NCBI RefSeq assembly: GCF_003290445.1
Contig: NZ_CP021781.1
Location: 1,612,001-1,676,000 of the forward strand
Direction of reading: 5' to 3'
Length of the DNA stretch: 64,000 nucleotides
From: Francisella adeliensis
GTDB lineage: Bacteria > Pseudomonadota > Gammaproteobacteria > Francisellales > Francisellaceae
The stretch's first letter is position 1, and each line of letters starts with the position of its first letter. A model generated the notes under the pieces. That model made no database searches. It was given only the letters and a program-made list of their open reading frames with translations, and had not been told where the DNA came from. The translations under genes and the position numbers were made by a program. Shown piece after piece: positions 1 to 8,570 of the stretch.

Positions 1-921
1 ATTAAATTTATTCTGACTTTTCTCAACATATGCCGAAGCTACTAGCGACTCCGTCACATTTGCTAAAGCATCTAAAAACAATGCTACAAATAATCCAACT
101 TCCATTAATATGGTATTTGCAGCAAGTACATCTTTGCCATAATGACTCGAAAATAAGTAAAAAGAATTAAATGCTAATAGCAAACATACCGAACGAATAA
201 ATATATTTGTATTTAATTTTAAAAAAGGTGTGTACTCTGAAAATTTCAAAAAATCTGACTTATATATAACTTGATTAAACTTAACACCTTTAGCAGAAAA
301 GTACCTACATGCCACAACGCTCAAAAACACAAAATTTATAAAATATGAAAATACCAATGATAATGCTATCCCTATGACATTAAAATCATAAACCTTAACA
401 AATATAAGACTAAAAGAAATCCCACTTGCCATCAAAATCAAAGAACTTTTAAGCACCACCTTTGTATGGTTTATACCAATGAAAAATCCTATAAAAATAT
501 AGTTTAATAGTGCAAACCAGAGTGTATATATTCCAATATTATAAAAAGCTATAAAAAGCTTTTTTACTTCGTTATCAACACTAATGACCTTCAATAAAAA
601 TAATAAAATAAACGGTTTAATAACATAAACAAATACCGACAATATCACTGCAATAATACTCGCACGCATAACTAATATAGCCAACTCTGTGTCTCTATCA
701 TCACTAATTGGAGTTTGAGCAACTAATCCAGTAATGCTCATCCTAAAAAATGCAAATAAAAAACAAATTACTGTAATTACGGATACTCCTAACCCCGTAG
801 CGGCTAGGTAACTACTACTATGCAAATGTCCAATTAATGCTGTATTTACCATACCAACAACTGGCAAAGTCGTATTTGAAAGCATCAATGGTAATGACAA
901 TAGAAATATCTTTTTATGCAT
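1..921 (-). CDS. MATE family efflux transporter (DinF-like), C-terminus cut off by window edge
   Basis: The reading frame is open from an ATG at 921 (minus strand) through 307 codons to the window edge, so the C-terminal part is missing. The protein starts MHKKIFLLSLPLMLSNTTLP and is a chain of hydrophobic helices. The N-terminal stretch ending in GMVNTALIGHLHSSSYLAATG matches the first helices of MATE transporters, where an early membrane helix is followed by an 'alIGHl' loop. Near the window edge the motif ALFLDALANVTESLVASAYV resembles the DinF-branch signature. MATE proteins export cationic drugs or metabolites using H+ or Na+ gradients; the substrate cannot be read from sequence. It is divergent from the chitinase gene at 1253. 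Confidence 0.82.
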   Translation of the reverse strand, partial: MHKKIFLLSLPLMLSNTTLPVVGMVNTALIGHLHSSSYLAATGLGVSVITVICFLFAFFRMSITGLVAQTPISDDRDTELAILVMRASIIAVILSVFVYVIKPFILLFLLKVISVDNEVKKLFIAFYNIGIYTLWFALLNYIFIGFFIGINHTKVVLKSSLILMASGISFSLIFVKVYDFNVIGIALSLVFSYFINFVFLSVVACRYFSAKGVKFNQVIYKSDFLKFSEYTPFLKLNTNIFIRSVCLLLAFNSFYLFSSHYGKDVLAANTILMEVGLFVALFLDALANVTESLVASAYVEKSQNKFN

Positions 922-1252
922 CTTTTGTGAAAATAAGTTTTACAGACTACATTGATTATACATATAGGTAATCTAATAACAAAAGTTCTTAATAACTTAA
1001 GTTAATAAGACTTGATATTGTTGTTAATTTTAGATAGTTGTATGCAATTTTTGATAACCATTAAAAATAAAAAGTAATGTTACTATTGAGCATGGAAACA
1101 GTTAATTATATATCTTTAATGTAATTTACAGTTTTAATAATTATTACTGTTTCCTGGTGACTATAATTTGTAATCTTCATTTTTATAGTCCTATAATGAA
1201 TGTGTAAGCATAAATGTTTACATTTATTAATAACCTTGTAAGGAGAATTCTT
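922..1252. other. Intergenic region between MATE gene and chitinase
   Basis: These 331 bases hold no credible gene. The right end carries the likely chitinase promoter and the 5' untranslated region; the left end must hold the promoter of the divergent MATE gene. I see no other structure. Confidence 0.6.
1168..1197 (+). promoter_or_regulatory. Probable sigma-70 promoter of the chitinase gene
   Basis: A perfect -10 TATAAT lies at 1192-1197, with TTGTAA (four of six consensus bases) at 1168-1173 and an 18-base spacer. The predicted start near 1204 gives a leader of about 49 bases before the ATG at 1253. Inferred from sequence only. Confidence 0.5.
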
Positions 1253-3628
1253 ATGAAAGTAAAATATAAAATACTGTCAATAGTTACTACAGTTTTGATG
1301 GGAACATCAGGGTACTCTGCTGAAGTATGGTCTACTAATAATTTAGGCTCATATAACGCTGGTGATAAAGTGGAATTAGATGGTAAAACTTATCAATGTA
1401 AAGCATGGCCAGCAAGTGGTTGGTGTAAAATAGCTGCATATAAACCTAATGGAGCATATGGAAGTGATGCTTGGAATAAAATTTCAGATACCACCACAAA
1501 TGATGATAGTTCCGGCGATTCAAATAATGATGACAATAGCAATACTGATAGTGATGACAATGCTAACAATACCGGCTCAGAAGCTTGTCCTGCAATGCCA
1601 AACCAAGTTGATGATTTTAAACCTCAAGGCCCAGGCAACTGGAATGGCTATGCTAAAGATGCCTTTGTAAGATTTGAAGGTGCTATATATAAATTAACAG
1701 ATTGGTGGACAGCTTCATCTCCAAAGCAAGATCCAGACTGGAAACTATGTGAAGCTGGTCAAGCTCAAGAAAAAGCTACTTTAAGTATAAAGATAAATAG
1801 GCCTAGCTTTATAAATGAGAGTGAATCTCCAAGCGTTATTGTATTTAAAAATGAAAACTCAAATCAAATCGAGGTTGCAGAAATAACTGATGCAAAGTGG
1901 GATACTCCTTTTAACCTAGAAGTACCAGCTGGCGACTTACAAATATTTGTGCCAGCCATTGATGGCAATACAGGTTCTGCTGATAATGCTAATATTACAA
2001 TAGCTAAAAATGAAACTAAGTCTGTAGAGATAAACTATCAACAAGCTGCTCCAGCTGAAGAGGGTGCTCTAAACATAACCTTTAACAACTCAGATAAACC
2101 AAACGAAGCAGTACATTATAAAATTCTTGATAAAGACGGTAATATTGTTAGAAATGGTTATACTGATTTCAGTTTGCTACTAAATATAGATGATTTACCA
2201 GCTACTGAAAGTGGTACAAATTATAAAATCTCATTTGATGACTATATTCAGAATGGATATAAATATAGTGTCGGTGATATTGATGCTACCGTTTACCGTC
2301 ACAATACTGCAGATGTTAATCTTGAATTTACTAAACAAGCTCTTCCTACTCAAAATGTAAGCTTAAATGTTTCAGGTATTCCAGATGACAAACAAGCGGT
2401 ACTAACATTAGTAAATGAAAAAGGACAAACAAAAGAAATACAGCTAAACTCTTCTAAAGACTCTTATAGCTTTGAGCTACCTAGTGATGATACTACTTAC
2501 AATATTACATTATCATCAATAGTTGGTTATACAGCCTTTATAAGTGCTAATTCTATATTTGCTGATTCAAATAACTCATCTACCCATAACCTTTCGGTTG
2601 AATTTAGAGAAAAGCAAACTTCAGATTCTAACTGGCCAGATAGAGTTGTTGTAGGTTATGTCAGAGGTTATGACGCTGTTTGGAAAACTCAACCAGATAC
2701 TACTGATGACATGATCTCTAAAGCAGCTGATCATGGCTACAATGTATTTGTATATTCTTTTGCAGGTCAAAAACCTGGCGGTGAGGTATTTTTTACTAAT
2801 TGGACACAAAAAGCTATTGATAACTTAAAAACTCAAATGCCAATCATACATAGCAAAAATGGTATAGCCCTACTAGCAATTGGTGGTGCTGTAAACTTCT
2901 TTGATGTAGATATGAGTGGTGATAAAGCTATTTCCGGTGGTAAAGCAATGGCTAAATTCCTTGCTGACTATGGTTTTGATGGTCTTGATATAGATGTCGA
3001 GCATCCTAATGCTTCGGCTACTGGTGAAAACTTCTTAAGATACCTTGAAGCTATGCGTGAAGAATTCCAAAAACTAACAGGAAAAGCTGAGTTTGTTACA
3101 GCGGCACCTCAAATTACTGGTCATGTTGGTAATTACCCTGGTGGTAATGCCAAGTTTGCTGAAAAAATTTACACACAAAGTTTCATGGATAAGGCTAAAC
3201 TTGACGCTGTGTTTGTACAAACATATAATCAATATGGTGGTGCTAGATTCTTCGACAAACAAGGTACTGATGTAGGGTTCTTAACAAATGTATTTAATCT
3301 TCTTTCAGAGGAAACAAGATCTGATTTTGAGCAATACCTATCACCATCAAGCTTCTATGTACCTGCATCAACTAAAATAGTTCTTGGTGTACCAAACTAC
3401 AGAGGCCCTAATGTAACAGATGCTCAATATAACCAAGGTCAATGTATGAGAGATGCTACTTGTTCTGGTGTTGGTATATATGACCCTGTTGATCTTACTA
3501 AAGATATTAATGATGGTAATATAGCTAACTATAATCAATATGGTGGTGTTATGACATGGATTTTAAACTCAGATGACTACCAAAACTGGACTTGGGTTGA
3601 TGGAGTAAAAAATGTTGCTTATAACTAA
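1253..3628 (+). CDS. Secreted modular chitinase, glycoside hydrolase family 18
   Basis: Hydrolyses beta-1,4 bonds of chitin outside the cell. I chose the ATG at 1253 (791 aa) because it follows AAGGAG with good spacing and opens a clean signal peptide ending about GYSA; an in-frame ATG at 1214 would add 13 residues ahead of it. Domains: carbohydrate-binding module like chitin-binding family 5/12 at about 24-77 (aromatic-rich, WST...YQCKAWP...W), an Asp/Asn/Ser linker at 78-110, a second similar module at about 118-169 (W...YKLTDWW), beta-rich Ig-like segments to about 455, and a GH18 catalytic barrel from about 462. The catalytic signature DxxDxDxE is D576, D579, D581 and E583, with E583 the expected proton donor. 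Francisella strains encode several chitinases; which numbered paralog this is cannot be settled here. Confidence 0.93.
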   Translation: MKVKYKILSIVTTVLMGTSGYSAEVWSTNNLGSYNAGDKVELDGKTYQCKAWPASGWCKIAAYKPNGAYGSDAWNKISDTTTNDDSSGDSNNDDNSNTDSDDNANNTGSEACPAMPNQVDDFKPQGPGNWNGYAKDAFVRFEGAIYKLTDWWTASSPKQDPDWKLCEAGQAQEKATLSIKINRPSFINESESPSVIVFKNENSNQIEVAEITDAKWDTPFNLEVPAGDLQIFVPAIDGNTGSADNANITIAKNETKSVEINYQQAAPAEEGALNITFNNSDKPNEAVHYKILDKDGNIVRNGYTDFSLLLNIDDLPATESGTNYKISFDDYIQNGYKYSVGDIDATVYRHNTADVNLEFTKQALPTQNVSLNVSGIPDDKQAVLTLVNEKGQTKEIQLNSSKDSYSFELPSDDTTYNITLSSIVGYTAFISANSIFADSNNSSTHNLSVEFREKQTSDSNWPDRVVVGYVRGYDAVWKTQPDTTDDMISKAADHGYNVFVYSFAGQKPGGEVFFTNWTQKAIDNLKTQMPIIHSKNGIALLAIGGAVNFFDVDMSGDKAISGGKAMAKFLADYGFDGLDIDVEHPNASATGENFLRYLEAMREEFQKLTGKAEFVTAAPQITGHVGNYPGGNAKFAEKIYTQSFMDKAKLDAVFVQTYNQYGGARFFDKQGTDVGFLTNVFNLLSEETRSDFEQYLSPSSFYVPASTKIVLGVPNYRGPNVTDAQYNQGQCMRDATCSGVGIYDPVDLTKDINDGNIANYNQYGGVMTWILNSDDYQNWTWVDGVKNVAYN

Positions 3629-3661
3629 ATAACTGAATAACTGAAGTTAACAAACTATCTT

Positions 3662-3692
3662 GCTAGGTTTTCTACCTAGCTATTCTTTATAA
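3662..3692 (+). terminator. Rho-independent terminator after chitinase
   Basis: GCTAGGT at 3662-3668 pairs with ACCTAGC at 3674-3680 around a 5-base loop, and the stem is followed by a T-rich run (TATTCTTT). It sits 34 bases after the chitinase stop. Confidence 0.7.
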
Positions 3693-3750
3693 TTTATCTA
3701 TATAATCACATATGTATCCATAGAGAAAAACTGTTGATTTAATATTTATT

Positions 3751-3776
3751 GTCATTCCCACGCAAAGCGAGAATGT
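3751..3776. repeat. Degenerate copy of a CATTCCC...GGGAATG palindromic repeat
   Basis: GTCATTCCC at 3751-3759 faces GAGAATG at 3770-3776 with a GC-rich centre (ACGCAAAGC). The layout matches the better preserved palindrome inside recB at 33256-33298 and resembles dispersed CATTCCCGC-type palindromes of other bacteria. It lies between the convergent chitinase and upp genes. Confidence 0.5.
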
Positions 3777-3799
3777 ATAGATCTGTATTTGAATTGGTA

Positions 3800-4429
3800 T
3801 TATTTAGTCCCAAATATTTTATCTCCTGCATCCCCTAATCCTGGAATAATATAATTCTTCTCATTGAGATAGCTATCAATAGATGCTGTATAAAGCTCAA
3901 TATCAGGATGTGCTTTTTCAAGAGCCTCTATACCCTCTGGTGCTGCAACAAGAACTAATATTTTAATCTTTTCTGAACCAGCTTTTTTTAGTAGCGATAT
4001 AGTTTCAATCATCGACCCACCAGTTGCAAGCATTGGATCAACAACTAGAGCCAGTCTTTCATCAAGTTTATCACACAGCTTCTCAAAATATGGGACTGGC
4101 TTAGCGGTCTTTTCATCTCGATACATACCAATCATGCTTACCTTAGCAGCAGGCACATGTTCAAATACCCCATCCATCATTCCAAGCCCTGCTCGTAATA
4201 TTGGTACAACAGTTAGTTTTTTACCTTTGATTTGCTCTATAGTTATATTAGAGTCATCCCAGCCTAATATTTGCGTATCTTCTAACTCAAAATCAGCTGT
4301 TGCTTCATAAGTCAATAAACTAGATACTTCTCGTGTAAGTCTTTTAAACTCTTGTGTACTTATGTCTTTCGCACGCATAAGACCTAACTTATGCTGAATC
4401 ATCGGGTGCTTAACTTCTACTACTTTCAT
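3800..4429 (-). CDS. upp: Uracil phosphoribosyltransferase
   Basis: Makes UMP from uracil and PRPP in pyrimidine salvage, in the cytoplasm. At 209 residues it matches the usual length, and the start [19 protein letters not shown] is the family N-terminus, which fixes the start codon. The PRPP-binding loop is [10 protein letters not shown], with D131 to S139. The C-terminus [15 protein letters not shown] is the family's uracil-binding end. It lies 16 bases downstream of anmK on the same strand, so the two are probably co-transcribed as a salvage operon. Confidence 0.97.
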   Translation of the reverse strand: MKVVEVKHPMIQHKLGLMRAKDISTQEFKRLTREVSSLLTYEATADFELEDTQILGWDDSNITIEQIKGKKLTVVPILRAGLGMMDGVFEHVPAAKVSMIGMYRDEKTAKPVPYFEKLCDKLDERLALVVDPMLATGGSMIETISLLKKAGSEKIKILVLVAAPEGIEALEKAHPDIELYTASIDSYLNEKNYIIPGLGDAGDKIFGTK

Positions 4430-4445
4430 TTTTTAAACCTTTATC

Positions 4446-5594
4446 CTAAAAATAATTAACTTGACCAAGAATAACTCCATCTCTTGCACCTGTTGCACTT
4501 GGACAATTATTATAGCTTCGATTAAGAGTTTCATTCCCAAGCACAGCAAACGCTATAGCTTCTTTAGCATCACTATTTTCATTTACATCTTCAAATATCA
4601 AAACTTCAATACTAGGTAGCTGTACTTTTATGTAACCAATAAGAAACTTATTGTATGCCCCACCACCCGTGAATATAATCTGATCTAGATTTTGCTTAGG
4701 CAATACAAAGTCCTTATAAGCTTTAATTATACTCTCTGCAGCAAATACCGTAAGAGTATGAACTATGTCTTCATTTTTCTGACTGCTAAATCTCTCAATA
4801 ATAGCATCTGTATACTCCACCCCGAAAAGCTCTCGACCTGTAGATTTTGGTGGAGATAACCTTAAATAATCATGTTCCATCAACTCATCAAACATCTCTT
4901 GAATCAACTTACCTGTAGCTGCTATATCGCCATTATCATCATAAGCCTTACCATACAATACTTCCATAGCTTGATTCATCATCATATTACCAGGACCAGT
5001 ATCAAAAGCTTTAACTTCAGATATATCGCAGTTTTTTGGTAAAATTGTTGTGTTAGCAATCCCTCCGATATTATGCAATGCTATCGACTTTTCCTTTGAG
5101 CGATATAACAAATAATCCACAAATGGAACTAATGGAGCTCCATCTCCACCTGCAGCAATATCTCCAGCTCTGAAATTTGAAACAACTATTGTCTTACATT
5201 TATAAGCTATAGTTGCGGCATCTCCTAGCTGGAGTGATGATTTCACAAAATTATCTTTCTCTTCTGATTGATGATAAATTGTTTGACCATGATTTGCGAT
5301 AAAAGATATATCTTGAGATTTTAAACTATTTACAAGTATCATTTTATTACACGCATCAGCGTACTCTTCACCAAGCTTAAAGTTTAAACTACAAAGTAGT
5401 TGAGCATTACTTTTATCTAGTTCAAGAGATTTTTTAATATCTGAAAGTACTTCATCGGAATATTTGTAAGTTTCAAAATCTACTAATTCAATATCAGTAT
5501 CAACACCACTACCTTTAATCTTACATAGTGCAACATCTATACCATCCAACGAGGTTCCTGACATCACACCCATACACAGCTTATAACTACTCAT
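4446..5594 (-). CDS. anmK: Anhydro-N-acetylmuramic acid kinase
   Basis: Phosphorylates and opens 1,6-anhydro-MurNAc released from recycled peptidoglycan, giving MurNAc-6-phosphate. The 382-residue length is near the family norm. The N-terminal signature MGVMSGTSLDGIDVALC (residues 8-24) is the ATP-binding loop of AnmK, and further motifs are NHGQTIYH, NIGGIANTT with FDTGPGN, and the late FTGGGAYN nucleotide-binding loop. It is the upstream gene of a likely anmK-upp operon and is divergent from glpT across about 200 bases. Confidence 0.95.
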   Translation of the reverse strand: MSSYKLCMGVMSGTSLDGIDVALCKIKGSGVDTDIELVDFETYKYSDEVLSDIKKSLELDKSNAQLLCSLNFKLGEEYADACNKMILVNSLKSQDISFIANHGQTIYHQSEEKDNFVKSSLQLGDAATIAYKCKTIVVSNFRAGDIAAGGDGAPLVPFVDYLLYRSKEKSIALHNIGGIANTTILPKNCDISEVKAFDTGPGNMMMNQAMEVLYGKAYDDNGDIAATGKLIQEMFDELMEHDYLRLSPPKSTGRELFGVEYTDAIIERFSSQKNEDIVHTLTVFAAESIIKAYKDFVLPKQNLDQIIFTGGGAYNKFLIGYIKVQLPSIEVLIFEDVNENSDAKEAIAFAVLGNETLNRSYNNCPSATGARDGVILGQVNYF

Positions 5595-5796
5595 ACAAAT
5601 AACACTCTAAAAATTAATATCATCTTATAATCATTATATCAATTACAATAAGTCTTTGGTTATTTATCTTAGCTATAGCTAGATACTAAAAATTAATAAA
5701 ACTCAACTCTAGTATTTTGTTTCGAATTAACATCTTTGTTTTTTTAAAAAAACAATTTATAATCAAAACTTATTTAGCTTAAACATAAAACTAAAA

Positions 5797-7104
5797 ATGA
5801 ACTTCCTAAAACCAGCAAAAGCTATCCCTCAACTTGCAGCTGAATCAATCAAAAAGAAATACCCTCATTGGCGATTAAGAATGTTTCTAGTTGCTTATAT
5901 TGGCTATTTCACTTACTACTTTGGTCGTAGTAGTTTTGATGTTTCAAAACAGTATATAACAACTCTAACACCTGATGAACTTGGATTTATAGGTGCTGGA
6001 CTTGGTGTTGCCTATGGACTTAGCAAGTTCTTAATGGGAAATGTTTCTGATAGAAGTAATGCTAAAGTATTTTTAGCTATAGGGCTGTTTATAACAGGTG
6101 TTATAAATCTTATTCTTCCAAGCTTACTTTCTGCAGGTGTGTTAGTGTTATTTATAGTTATGCTTGTAAATGGTTGGGTACAAGGTATGGGTTGGCCCGC
6201 TTGTGCTAGAATTATGACTCACTGGTTTTGTGCTAATGAACGAGGCACTAAAATGGGTATATGGAATACTGCCCATAATGTTGGTGCTGGATTTCTAGCT
6301 ATTGCAGTAGTTCCCGTTGGTTTATATTTGTTTAATGGTGATTGGCATGGCTTATTTTATGTTGCTGGTGCTATGTGTATTATTGTTGCTGCTGCGATAC
6401 TTCTTTTTGGAGCAGACACTCCTGAATCACTAGGCTTACCAGCTATAGAAGTATACAAAGGTTATACAACTACAGAAGCACACCAAGAAAAAGAGTTTTC
6501 AAGTAAAGAGATATTTTTCAAATATGTACTTAATAATAAATGGATTTGGCTAATAGCTATCGCAAATGCTTTTGTATACTGTGCTAGATACGGTATGCTT
6601 AGCTGGTCTACATATTATCTTGTTCAAGTAAAACATATGTCAACAACTACTGGTTTATTAGGTTTTGCAATGTTTGAACTTCCTGCAATACCTGGAACGA
6701 TCATTATAGGCTGGCTTACAGATAAATACTTTGGTAGCCGTAGAGCACCAATGAGTGTGATTTGTATGATTTTATTTATAGGTGCTTTATTAGTTTATTG
6801 GAACAGTGACACTGCTTGGGTACTACTTTTATGCTTATCTGCTATGGGGATATTTATCTATGGTCCTGTAGCTTTAATTGGAATATTAGCATTAGATTTG
6901 GTACCTAAAAAAGCTGGTGGTACAGCAGCTGGATTTACTGGTTTATTTGGCTATTTTTTAGGTACGGTTGGAGCTCAAGCAGTAATTGGTGTTATAGCTA
7001 CTTATTTTGGTTGGGATGCTGTATTTTATTTCTTAATTAGTTCTTGTGTGATAGCAACTGTACTTCTTGGTATATGTTGGAACTTAAAAAGCTCTATAAA
7101 ATAA
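5797..7104 (+). CDS. glpT: Glycerol-3-phosphate transporter, organophosphate:phosphate antiporter family
   Basis: Major facilitator of 435 residues with about 12 membrane helices. It aligns closely by eye with E. coli GlpT: YYFGRSSFDVS early, GVAYGLSKFLMGNVSDRSNA in the helix 2-3 loop, NGWVQGMGWPACARIMTHWF, and PKKAGGTAAGFTGLFGY near helix 11. Both family arginines expected in the phosphate site are present (YFGRSSF near the start and YCARYGMLSWS in the second half). It would import glycerol-3-phosphate in exchange for phosphate; a related substrate such as a hexose phosphate cannot be excluded. A MepB-family gene starts 6 bases after its stop. Confidence 0.85.
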   Translation: MNFLKPAKAIPQLAAESIKKKYPHWRLRMFLVAYIGYFTYYFGRSSFDVSKQYITTLTPDELGFIGAGLGVAYGLSKFLMGNVSDRSNAKVFLAIGLFITGVINLILPSLLSAGVLVLFIVMLVNGWVQGMGWPACARIMTHWFCANERGTKMGIWNTAHNVGAGFLAIAVVPVGLYLFNGDWHGLFYVAGAMCIIVAAAILLFGADTPESLGLPAIEVYKGYTTTEAHQEKEFSSKEIFFKYVLNNKWIWLIAIANAFVYCARYGMLSWSTYYLVQVKHMSTTTGLLGFAMFELPAIPGTIIIGWLTDKYFGSRRAPMSVICMILFIGALLVYWNSDTAWVLLLCLSAMGIFIYGPVALIGILALDLVPKKAGGTAAGFTGLFGYFLGTVGAQAVIGVIATYFGWDAVFYFLISSCVIATVLLGICWNLKSSIK

Positions 7105-7109
7105 GAAAT

Positions 7110-7655
7110 ATGTGTAACAACCATAAAACCATTAGTACTCCTAGAGCTCTCGACTATTGTTTAAAAAACTTTTATCAACCAGCAGATGTTATAGTTACTA
7201 GAGGACCCCAAGTACAAAAAGACTCAAAACGAGCTAATTATGATGCATGCTATTTAGAACTAAATAAATATAAAGTTCTACACTTAACTGCAAAAATCAC
7301 ACCTAAATATCCAGGAGGTTTTGTTGCTTTATGGAAAAGATCACAAACAACTAATCAAATCGAACCCATAGATATTAGTGATGAACTTGATTTTGTTATT
7401 ATCTCATTTCAAGATGATAGTCACATTGGCCAGTATATATTTTCTCAAGACACTTTGATTCAAAATAGGATTTTTTCTACGAATAATCAAAAGGGTAAAT
7501 TAAGCTTTAGAATATACCCAAATTGGGTAGATACTAAAACAAAGTCTGCTCAACTTTCTCAAAAATGGCAGAATAAGAACTACGTATCGTTTTCTGATAA
7601 CAAAAAAACAGCTATTAAGTTAATAAACAGTATTTTTTGTCAACAAACTACTTAA
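7110..7655 (+). CDS. MepB family protein of unknown function
   Basis: A 181-residue soluble protein. I chose the ATG at 7110 over an upstream in-frame start at 7044 because the latter lies inside glpT and adds residues with no family match. The family is recognisable from GGFVALWKRSQ in the middle and from GQYIFSQDTLI followed by FRIYPNW and a late QKWQNKNYV. In Staphylococcus aureus mepB accompanies the MepA efflux pump, but its biochemical role is not established. The tight spacing after glpT suggests translational coupling. No signal peptide or membrane helix is visible. Confidence 0.75.
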   Translation: MCNNHKTISTPRALDYCLKNFYQPADVIVTRGPQVQKDSKRANYDACYLELNKYKVLHLTAKITPKYPGGFVALWKRSQTTNQIEPIDISDELDFVIISFQDDSHIGQYIFSQDTLIQNRIFSTNNQKGKLSFRIYPNWVDTKTKSAQLSQKWQNKNYVSFSDNKKTAIKLINSIFCQQTT

Positions 7656-7774
7656 CCTTAATACTTTCAGTAATCCCCATCAGAGAGTAGTGCTTTTAAA
7701 TAGAGGAGAGATTTCCCAAACTAAATACGAAAATATTCACGTTTAGCATGAACTTTTCAAAGAATAATTGCTGA

Positions 7775-8461
7775 TTACTTAGTGTATCTTGATTCGATAG
7801 TTTGAAGAGCTTCACTATATACAGATTCCATTTCTTTTTTAGAACCTACACCGCCACCGATTTCATAAAGCTTACCATCACCAACACCATAAATAGCTGC
7901 GTGAATTGTGAAGTTTAAACCTTTTTCCCATGCAGACCTAACAACAGTAGTTTTAGATAAATTCAAAGCTTGGTTTAATGCGTTAAGCTCACACATCATA
8001 TCAACTTTTTTAGCCATATATTCATCTTCATTAGACTTATAGGCTGCTAAAGTTTTTTCAACGAAATCAGCATTGTCATCTCTTATTTCACGGATAGAAG
8101 TTAACCAATTATCAATCAAACCATAGCTCTTATCTTTAACTACTGTTTCAACACCACCACATGCATAATGTCCACATACAATAATTTTTTTAACTTTCAG
8201 TACTTCTATTGCAAACTGTAGTACTGAAAGGCAGTTTAAGTCCGTAAGAGATACAACATTAGCAATATTACGGTGAACAAAAACTTCTCCAGGTATCAAA
8301 CCACAAACTTGGTTTGCAGGTACTCGACTATCAGAACAACCTATCCATAAATACTCTGGTGATTGCCCTTTAGATAATGTTTCAAAGAATTCTGGGTTAC
8401 TTTTCTTGATTTCTTCTGCCCATTCTCTATTACCTTTAAGTAATTCATTAATATTACTCAT
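7775..8461 (-). CDS. can: Beta-class carbonic anhydrase
   Basis: Interconverts CO2 and bicarbonate, supplying bicarbonate for carboxylases. The 228-residue protein carries the beta-class zinc ligands C42, H98 and C101 (GCSDSR and CGHYACGG), with the D44-R46 catalytic pair. VHRNIANVV follows as in the E. coli Can type. The start is well set by AAGGAG 9 bases upstream. A near-perfect 23-base palindrome lies in the upstream region (separate entry), so this gene may be regulated. Confidence 0.95.
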   Translation of the reverse strand: MSNINELLKGNREWAEEIKKSNPEFFETLSKGQSPEYLWIGCSDSRVPANQVCGLIPGEVFVHRNIANVVSLTDLNCLSVLQFAIEVLKVKKIIVCGHYACGGVETVVKDKSYGLIDNWLTSIREIRDDNADFVEKTLAAYKSNEDEYMAKKVDMMCELNALNQALNLSKTTVVRSAWEKGLNFTIHAAIYGVGDGKLYEIGGGVGSKKEMESVYSEALQTIESRYTK

Positions 8462-8489
8462 TTTAAATTTTCTCCTTTTTGTTATTCAA

Positions 8490-8512
8490 TACTATACTAT
8501 ATTAGTATAGTA
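8490..8512. promoter_or_regulatory. Perfect inverted repeat upstream of can
   Basis: TACTATACTA at 8490-8499 is the exact reverse complement of TAGTATAGTA at 8503-8512, with a 3-base centre. It ends 29 bases before the can ATG and overlaps TATA-like sequence where a -10 box could sit, so it looks like an operator or a leader hairpin. No regulator is identified. Confidence 0.5.
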
Positions 8513-8570
8513 CAAGTTCAAGTGTTTTTGGCTCTTTTAGTCAGTTTTTGCAATCATATTGCTGTAACTA

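Noticed and set aside
1449-1670. Met/Ile-rich ORF within the chitinase gene
   Set aside because: It is an out-of-frame reading of the Asp/Asn repeat linker; composition reflects the repeated codons.
7656-7774. Terminator between mepB and can
   Set aside because: No stable hairpin with a T run could be found in the convergent spacer.
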